Origin: Rhodococcus sp. (in: high G+C Gram-positive bacteria)
Lineage (GTDB): Bacteria > Actinomycetota > Actinomycetes > Mycobacteriales > Mycobacteriaceae
Assembly: GCF_023264675.1 (NCBI RefSeq)
Contig: NZ_JAHFVG010000004.1
Coordinates: 146,471-210,470 of the forward strand
Length of the DNA: 64,000 nucleotides
Direction of reading: 5' to 3'
Positions 61,601-64,000 of the stretch are shown in pieces (the first letter of the stretch is position 1; each line of letters starts with the position of its first letter). The translations under genes and the position numbers were made by a program. The notes under the pieces were generated by a model. The model was not told the DNA's origin, did no database searches, and worked only from the letters and a program-made list of their open reading frames with translations.

Positions 61601-64000
61601 AGGCCCTCCTCGACCGGCATCCGAACCTACGTGCCGCTTTCGTTCACAACCTCGAGGGCGATTCGATCCAGGTCGTCGAACGGGCCGTGGATGTCCCATG
61701 GCACGAGATCGATCTGACGGATCTCTCGGAGTCCGATACCGCGCTCGAACTCGATGCCGTGATGTCCACCGACCGCGCCACTCGATTCAACATGGCGGAC
61801 GCACCACTTCTGCGTTTCACGTTCATCACCCTCGGCGGCGGGAACTGGCGCCTCGTTCTGACCAACCACCACATCTTGATCGATGGGTGGTCAACTCCGC
61901 TCGTCATTCGAGATCTCTTGACGCTGTACGCAACCGACAGTGACATCTCGGTGATGCCACGTGTTCCCGCCTACCGTGACTACCTGGGATGGATGAGTCG
62001 GCGGAACGTCGCCGACGCCCGATCCGCTTGGGTCGAGGCACTCCGCGGACTGTCGGAGCCGACACTTCTCACACCGATCGAGAGTCGCCGGCAGGAATCG
62101 ACGCGAGCGGGTCGTGAATTGTCCAAGCTCGACGCATCGGACACCGATCGATTGCGGACGATGGCGCGCGAACGCGGTGTCACGGTGAACACGCTCGTGC
62201 AAGCTGCGTGGGGCACAGTCTTGGCCACGCTCACCGGGCGTAGCGACGTCTTGTTCGGCGCGACCGTCTCCGGCCGACCTCCCGAGATCAACGACATCGA
62301 GTCGATGGTCGGGCTGTTCATCAACACCCTGCCGGTCAGGGTCACGCTCGACCCCAGCGAGACTCTGGCCGAATTCATCGGCCGTTTGCAGTCCGAGCAG
62401 GCTGGGTTACTCGACCATCACTACCTCGGTCTGACCGAGATTCAGCGCGCGGTCGGGCCGGTCGTTGCGTTCGATACGTTGACCGTGTTCGAGTCCTACC
62501 CCGTCGACAGGGCAGGACTCTCCGACGAGACGGACATCGCCGGGCTGCGCGTATCGAACATCCTCGACGGAAGCGACACAGCGCAGTACCCGCTGACGCT
62601 CGTCGCGATGGTGGACGAGTGCTTGCACATCGAGGCCAAGTACCTTCCGGAACTGTTCGAGCCTGCTGTGGTTCGAAGCATCGTCGCTCGCATACTTCGC
62701 GTGCTCGAAGCGTTTGCAACACAACCGGATCTGAGGGTCGGACAACTCGAGTTGTTGTCCGATTCCGAGCGTGCATTGTTGGTTCCGGTGCGTGGTGGTG
62801 TGTCGGTGGGTGGGCGGTTGTTGTCGGAGGTGTTTGCGTCGGCGGTTGCTGTTGCCGGTGTGGATGCGGTGGCGATCGTTGCGGGTGGTTCAGACGGCGA
62901 TGTGTCGGTGTCGTATGGGGAGTTGGATGCGCGGTCGTCGGCGTTGGCGGCGGTGTTGGTCTCGCGTGGTGTTGGTGTCGGTTCGTTCGTGGCGTTGGGG
63001 TTGCGTCGTTCGGTGGAGTCCGTGGTGGCGGTGTGGGCGGTGGCGAAGGCTGGTGGTGCGTTCTTGCCGGTGGATCCGTCGTATCCGGTGGATCGGGTTG
63101 CTCATATGCTGTCGGATTCGGGTGCTGTGGTGGGGGTGACGGTGTCGGAGTATGTGGGTGTGTTGGGTGAGGCGGGTCCTGGTGTGGGGTGGGTTGTCCT
63201 CGACGATGCCGCTGATGCTGATGGTGTTGTGGGGGAGTCTGTTTCGGTAGCGTTGCCGGTTCCGTCGTTGGATGATGCGGCGTATTTGATCTATACGTCG
63301 GGTTCGACGGGCGTGCCGAAGGGCGTCGTGGTCACCCACCGGGGGCTGGCGAATGTCGCCGAAGAAGAGAGACTCACCTTCGGAGTCACGACGGAATCGC
63401 GAGTGCTCTCCTTCGCGTCGACGAGTTTCGATGCGTCGGTGTTGGAGTTGTTGTTGGCGTTCTGTGGTGGGGCGACGATGGTGATTGCGCCGACGGATGT
63501 GTTCGGTGGGGTGGAGTTGGCGGGTGTGTTGGCGGAGCAGGCGGTGACGCATGCGTTCGTGACGCCTGCGGCGTTGGCGTCGGTGGATCCGGTGGGGCTG
63601 GACGGGTTGCGGGTGGTGGTGACCGGTGGTGACGCGTGTGGTCCGGAGTTGGTGGCGCGGTGGGCGCCCGGCCGGTCGATGTTCAACGCCTACGGTCCGA
63701 CCGAAGCCACGGTGTTCGCCTCGGTGAGCGCGCCGATGGCACCGGGGGGAACCATCGCGATCGGTTCACCGGTTCTCGGTTACTCGGTGGTGGTGTTGGA
63801 TTCGCGGTTGCGTCCGGTTCCGGTGGGTGTGGTGGGTGAGTTGTATCTCGCGGGGCCTGGTGTGGCTCGTGGGTATCACGATCGGTTGGGGTTGACGTCG
63901 GAGCGGTTCGTTGCTGCTCCGTTCGGTTCCGGTGGTGAGCGGATGTATCGCACGGGGGATGTGGTGCGGTGGAATGCTGTTGGGGCGTTGGAGTACGTGG
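49624..64000 (+). CDS. Giant nonribosomal peptide synthetase (3' end beyond window)
   Basis: One open frame of about 4,790 codons from ATG 49624 to the window edge; motifs of all four adenylation domains fall in the same frame. Order: C1 (HHVALDG at 50077), a half C domain, A1, T1 (Ser1252), C2 (HHIAADG at 53953), A2, T2 (Ser2330), C3 (HHISSDG at 57169), A3, T3 (GGDSI, Ser3393), E (HHLVVDG at 60382), C4 (HHILIDG at 61867), A4 (cut). It would assemble a peptide with at least four residues, the third in D-form. An initial C domain implies acyl or aryl capping from a partner carrier. Product unknown: a siderophore, lipopeptide or cell-surface peptide are all possible. GAAAGG precedes the ATG. 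No MbtH, thioesterase or tailoring gene is in the window. Confidence 0.95.
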   Translation, partial: MRAAVSGESHGSLPPAGGSTDAFPLTSAQRGMWFAQQLAPEVPVCIAQYVDLRGDLDLELLRKSTRTAGHEFQSAFIRLLEVDGEPQQVVDHGIDDSVDYLDLRGEPDSMAAAKAWIDENYTTPVDLARDRLVSVWVIHVEDDRYLWYSKIHHVALDGYGAMTMVNRTAELYTAELEGREAKPAKAADLKTLYDLDQQYRVSSRFDTDREYWAEHVGGAQDGASLANSSGATVAASTLESASLSADVVDALENSDSTKNATAAAVVIAAFACYLARMTGREEVLVNIPVSARTTAVLRRSGGMLVNVAPLSVRVVPDETVGDLVQKVQLELMGALRHQRFSIEDIRRDLLSRGLSSGLVGPMVNVMLFHQEIQLGSIVGEFNIVTSGPVEDLLVNIYQSGSPAKTFVDFRGNPNRYVDEDLATHHRSFIEVIDSFVAASPHDTVDDVHPASAAVGRRRRIEHQQLAFWSRVLADTPDPARLFAPAAARGAATPSRRELSMSVDGDVHRRLLTAASGQSSSVLVSVHAALAALLARVSGETDIMIGARTPFTGHNTVVLRNSIETTDSFAEIAARLRVTDAEALAHSAVSLGDVEAAVGAGTVGKSNLVRVVLVYAGTEQSDDLDQADLIVVVDENHDALGVPAGLTIRFVYDATDLEDGEMRGHSERLLRLLEASARDSSAVIGDIELLSESERALLVPVRGGVSVGGRLLSEVFASAVAVAGVDAVAIVAGGSGVSVSYGELDARSSALAAVLVSRGVGVGSFVALGLRRSVESVVAVWAVAKAGGAFLPVDPSYPVDRVAHMLSDSGAVVGVTVSEYVGVLGEAGPGVGWVVLDGAADADSDVDSVVGESVSVALPVPSLDDAAYLIYTSGSTGVPKGVVVTHRGLADMAELERVRFGVETASRTLSFASTSFDASVLELLLAFCGGATMVIAPTDVFGGVELASVLAEQSVTHAFVTPAALASVDPVGLDGLRVVVTGGDACGPELVARWAPGRSMFNAYGPTEATVFSSVSSPLVVGESVDIGAPITGSAQLVLDSRLRPVPVGVVGELYLAGPGVARGYHDRLGLTSERFVAAPFGSGGERMYRTGDVVRWNAVGALEYVGRSDFQVKVRGFRIELGEIDAVIAARPEVDFVTTLGVDGPSGNTVLVAYVLGVGGQPVDVDVLREHVAGSVPGHMVPSAFVVLDSIPLTPAGKLDRRALPTPDLGGRAAFRAPRSEYELIIAGVFADLLGGAAIGIDDSFFDLGGNSLVATRLVARVNAELGAGLRVLDLFEARTVEALARRAENTAGSSTRPALVAGVRPDRVPLSAAQQRMWFINQFDTSSAAYNIPLAVSLTGELDVQALGRAVSDVVGRHESLRTTFPTLGELPYQSVGEIPDDYQFDVVDVPEAALSSRIAADASRGFDVTVDLPFRASLYRVEESDASEHGGGGRFALAIVVHHIAADGASMAPLAADVMIAYSARVAGDAPGWEPLAVQYADYAVWQQQLLGDSSDPESLVSRQLGFWSEVLADLPDLLPLPIDRPRPSRQSVLGATRTFDIPADLRAKLGRLGSAHDATLFMVVHSALAILLARLSGTEDIAIGTPIAGRGEAGLDNLVGMFVGTLVLRTDVSAHVSFADLLARTRAADLAAFDNTDVPFEQLVDAMAPNRSTDHSPLFQVLLEFQNNETAQLELPGLTVGFEEIETGTTKFDLQLRVDEKATETGSSGAAFTYATELFDASTIDKFVDRFLRLLRSIAETPDAPIRDLDILSSRERNTVLHEWNATEHSLPPVVGDDPTLNTLFDLQVVRSPYSIALVFDDEHVTYREFDERSNQLARHLVSLGVGPESHVGLAIRRSTDLLIGMYAIVKAGGAYVPIDPDHPVDRSAYVIDSARPVCILTTSRDWINVPVATPVLAVDLIDVSDRDISPLRPKDRLGDLSGRNTAYVIYTSGSTGRPKGVAVTHEAIVNRLLWMQNEYKLGPSDNVLQKTPATFDVSVWEFFWPLQVGAKLVIAAADGHRDAQYLSRLILRERITTLHFVPSMLAVFVEGAHSGDCDSLRMVFCSGEALPPATVQNFFDFSGAALHNLYGPTEAAVDVTYYPCTPTDLTSVPIGAPVWNTRVFVLDSSLQPAPIGAPGELYLAGIQLARGYVGRGDLTSDRFVADPYGDPGDRMYRTGDLVRWRADGNLEYIGRTDFQVKLRGLRIELNEVEAALLRHESVSQAVALVRSNQSTGEILLAYVVAVRGITFDATAVVDSVASSLPAYMVPSLVMELEEFPLNASGKLDRKLLPEPVFVVSSDEIVTPENPIEEIIAAEFVDLLRADHGDGAHIGVTQNFFAVGGNSLVAMRLIARINNALGSSLTVRDLFDAPTVRALAATVESQGYRTDPRPALVPVDRPDSIPVSLAQQRMWFINQYDTSSAAYNVAFAMRMTGRLNLDALRSAVGDVIDRHESLRTVFPLTDDGPVQSILQSHQALPDLTPVHADSEARVVELVTEIAAAGFDVSSTVPVRARLISIGNNEHVLAFVVHHISSDGFSSAPLARDLIVAYSARTQGEAPRMEPLPVQYADYSLWQRAFLGAETDPTSLMSQQLTFWTDSLAGAPEVLELPMDRPRPTEASFEGRTVGFTIDADLHSSMAALASSRDSSVFMIVHASLALLLSSLSASTDISVGTPISGRGDAALDELVGMFVNTLVLRTQVSPAATFDELLADVRTTDLAAFTHADIPFERVVDALDPVRSTSYTPLFQVMLEFQHTDRPSIALPGLSVESMELAHDIANFDLQLTVSESFDDSGVQQGIAAEFRYASDLFDESTVAEFAARFRLILDAVTRDPAAPVGDIDLLSPQEAGALTPVRGAPSVPERLLPDILADAVETAGRDADAIIFEDTVVGYDELDVRSSRLARVLADHGVGPGDVVALALPRSPDTIVAIWATAKAGAAFLPVDPTYPEDRIRHMITDSGATLGLTTTTDTAALAALSDSTVWIVLDDPRFQGSTAQLSGSPITDSDRVEPLRLDDAAYLIYTSGSTGLPKGVVVTHRGLSNLAAEERIRFGVTPDSRTLAFASPSFDASILEFMLAFGSGATMVIAPPAMYGGPDLARLMADNDVTHAFVTPAALASVDPAGLSALRVIATGGDACPPELVARWAPGRRMFNAYGPTEATIFSSISDPLLAGAGVDIGAPTIGFAEVVLDARMKPVPVGVPGELYLAGPGLARGYHGRAALTSERFVADPFGEPGARMYRTGDVVRWNRSGSLEFVGRSDSQVKVRGFRIELGEIDSVLATRADVEFVTTAGVTGPAGNTILVAYVLPSEGSTLDIQALREHVASSLPAHMVPTSFVELGSIPLTPAGKLDKRALPEPTFDNRMEFSREASSPTETMLAGLFAEVLRIDDVGVDDSFFALGGDSIMSIQLVSRAKAAGLVLTPRDVFEHKTVASLAEVVLSADSASVTVLDELPGGGVGDVPLTPIVSWMIDRTSSFDRHTQTAFLTLPQDIEQSALERTVQAVLDHHDMLRARLRHDDDWEMDVQPAGSVAAAAVIHHVSVESTSGDAFSTLAAAELDRAAGRLDPSAGAMIQFVWFDPASSSDTTNESGRLLVVAHHLVVDGVSWRILVPDLATAWSQIDTGQEVTLLPVGTSMRRWSHGLTDSASGRRAELPMWEETLAGSDPLVGSRALDRDVDVYATVQHVEVVVPAAVTEDLLTKIPEVFHGSVNDGLMASLALAVAVWRRARGVEADNALISLEAHGREDHVVPGADLARTVGWFTTIYPVRLGFADLDLDDAMAGGSAAGQLIKSVKESLLAVPDHGIGYGMLRYLDPNSSEILARFAAPQISFNYLGRYSTGVPENMVGVGWLPVENDAIGDVQNLDLPVSAVLDINAVTTAGPDGAVLKATFAFPSNVLARSDVEDLTRLWVDALTALAQHARTPAAGGFTPSDLDLIQLDQRSIDDVERRYPDLTDIWSMSPLQSGMLFHAELSDQTVDAYIVQLVIELGGRVDAARLHRAAQALLDRHPNLRAAFVHNLEGDSIQVVERAVDVPWHEIDLTDLSESDTALELDAVMSTDRATRFNMADAPLLRFTFITLGGGNWRLVLTNHHILIDGWSTPLVIRDLLTLYATDSDISVMPRVPAYRDYLGWMSRRNVADARSAWVEALRGLSEPTLLTPIESRRQESTRAGRELSKLDASDTDRLRTMARERGVTVNTLVQAAWGTVLATLTGRSDVLFGATVSGRPPEINDIESMVGLFINTLPVRVTLDPSETLAEFIGRLQSEQAGLLDHHYLGLTEIQRAVGPVVAFDTLTVFESYPVDRAGLSDETDIAGLRVSNILDGSDTAQYPLTLVAMVDECLHIEAKYLPELFEPAVVRSIVARILRVLEAFATQPDLRVGQLELLSDSERALLVPVRGGVSVGGRLLSEVFASAVAVAGVDAVAIVAGGSDGDVSVSYGELDARSSALAAVLVSRGVGVGSFVALGLRRSVESVVAVWAVAKAGGAFLPVDPSYPVDRVAHMLSDSGAVVGVTVSEYVGVLGEAGPGVGWVVLDDAADADGVVGESVSVALPVPSLDDAAYLIYTSGSTGVPKGVVVTHRGLANVAEEERLTFGVTTESRVLSFASTSFDASVLELLLAFCGGATMVIAPTDVFGGVELAGVLAEQAVTHAFVTPAALASVDPVGLDGLRVVVTGGDACGPELVARWAPGRSMFNAYGPTEATVFASVSAPMAPGGTIAIGSPVLGYSVVVLDSRLRPVPVGVVGELYLAGPGVARGYHDRLGLTSERFVAAPFGSGGERMYRTGDVVRWNAVGALEYV
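49690..50940 (+). other. NRPS starter condensation domain C1
   Basis: Complete C domain (~417 residues) from [16 protein letters not shown] to the region before [11 protein letters not shown]. The active site is [11 protein letters not shown]. Features such as [10 protein letters not shown] and the LRHQRF...GPMVNVMLF stretch look closer to the EntF-type starter C domain (aryl acceptor) than to the internal C2/C3 domains of this protein. Confidence 0.8.
51010..51690 (+). other. Orphan C-terminal half of a second condensation domain
   Basis: About 227 residues (NRPS residues ~463-690) that align with the C-terminal lobe of C2/C3: [14 protein letters not shown] parallels [14 protein letters not shown] in C2, then [36 protein letters not shown] and [22 protein letters not shown]. 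The N-terminal lobe with HHxxxDG is missing. It stands between complete C1 and A1. Confidence 0.75.
51681..52939 (+). repeat. A1 copy of a long near-identical A-domain repeat
   Basis: Blocks 51681-52274, 52351-52643 and 52738-52939 match the A4 region with only scattered differences and two small in-frame indels, at a constant spacing of about 11.06 kb. Between the blocks, ~76 nt (52275-52350) and ~94 nt (52644-52737) are clearly divergent. The copy is rich in TTG, GTG, GGT and TAT codons, unlike the C-ending codons around it. Confidence 0.9.
51740..53490 (+). other. NRPS A1-T1 (hydrophobic-type code)
   Basis: A1 core motifs: [11 protein letters not shown] (A3), FDAS (A4), NAYGPTE (A5), YRTGD (A7), TPAGKLDRR (A10). 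By alignment to GrsA the pocket reads D-A-L-F-V-G-A-V-F-K, a hydrophobic pocket that I cannot assign; aliphatic residues are a weak guess. T1 has DLGGNSL with Ser codon 53377. The A1 DNA belongs to the A1/A4 repeat. Confidence 0.75.
53545..56700 (+). other. NRPS module 2: C2-A2(Ser)-T2
   Basis: C2 is LCL-like ([11 protein letters not shown]). A2 pocket reads D-V-W-H-F-S-L-V-D-K, the code of EntF for L-serine, and the whole A2 ([41 protein letters not shown]) resembles EntF. T2 has AVGGNSL with Ser codon 56611. Serine is the most secure monomer call. Confidence 0.85.
56782..61350 (+). other. NRPS module 3: C3-A3-T3-E
   Basis: C3 has HHISSDG. A3 pocket D-A-L-F-A-G-A-I-F-K is close to A1/A4, so a similar hydrophobic residue is expected. 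T3 carries LGGDSI, the variant typical before epimerisation domains. The E domain (59971-61350) has [21 protein letters not shown] and FNYLGRY, so residue 3 should be turned to the D form. Confidence 0.82.
61462..64000 (+). other. NRPS C4-A4 (A4 incomplete)
   Basis: C4 follows an E domain and has [16 protein letters not shown] and NHHILIDGW, the pattern of DCL domains that accept a D-configured donor. A4 has the same pocket code as A1 (D-A-L-F-V-G-A-V-F) and nearly the same DNA; the window ends inside A4, after A7 (YRTGD) and before A10. Confidence 0.82.
62748..64000 (+). repeat. A4 copy of the A-domain repeat
   Basis: Partner of 51681-52939: blocks 62748-63335, 63412-63704 and 63799-64000. 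Compared with A1 it has a 6-nt insertion near 62890 and a 12-nt deletion near 63215. The window ends before the repeat ends. Confidence 0.9.

Overview
The window reads as a chromosomal segment from a high-GC actinobacterium of the Mycobacteriales, most likely a Rhodococcus or a close relative. The evidence is a complete Pup-proteasome locus, mycothiol-type DinB proteins, an MTB12-like lipoprotein, and a gene order that, from memory of M. tuberculosis H37Rv, follows Rv2122c to Rv2051c almost step by step (hisE-hisG, recB-like, trmI, mpa, dop, pup, prcBA, pafABC, tatAC, helY, pepE, cob genes, fxsA, lnt). The genus is inference.

Layout. 1-1407: the end of a HAD phosphatase and the histidine genes hisE and hisG. 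1479-4915: a minus-strand RecB-like nuclease/thioesterase pair, the tRNA methyltransferase trmI and a small lipoprotein. 5092-15490: the protein-tagging and degradation locus (mpa/ARC, dop, pup, prcB, prcA, pafA, pafB, pafC), interrupted by a PAP2-lipid kinase fusion. 15601-19659: tatA, tatC and the helicase helY. 19742-24086: a DUF4333 membrane protein, a 5'-3' exonuclease, an M24 peptidase, a PPOX protein and an SDR. 24086-34615: cobalamin biosynthesis (cobL-cobK; divergent cobG-cobH-cobIJ headed by a 465-aa alanyl-tRNA synthetase-like gene; cobN behind a cobalamin riboswitch). 34631-43370: accessory metabolism (PPOX, YtcJ-like amidohydrolase, DinB/WYL pair with a perfect operator, VOC protein, tldD/tldE, TauE-like transporter). 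43388-49002: a two-component system, fxsA, a second amidohydrolase and lnt.

From 49624 to the window edge runs one unbroken reading frame of about 4,790 codons, a giant nonribosomal peptide synthetase that continues beyond 64000. I read C1-[half C]-A1-T1 / C2-A2-T2 / C3-A3-T3-E / C4-A4. A2 carries the EntF-type serine code. A1 and A4 are almost the same DNA, in blocks separated by divergent patches and written in a codon style unlike the rest of the gene.

How the genes work together: PafA and Dop attach and remove Pup, Mpa unfolds tagged proteins into the PrcBA core, and PafBC is the linked transcriptional regulator. TatA and TatC form the Tat export path. The Cob proteins make the corrin ring and CobN inserts cobalt, with cobN alone under a visible B12 riboswitch. 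A recurring TANNNT hexamer 6-7 nt before the start codon suggests that at least nine genes here are transcribed without a leader. The best leads for something undescribed are the editing-less AlaRS paralog at the head of the cob operon and the mosaic NRPS with its orphan half condensation domain. No tRNA, rRNA, CRISPR array, insertion sequence or phage gene was recognised.
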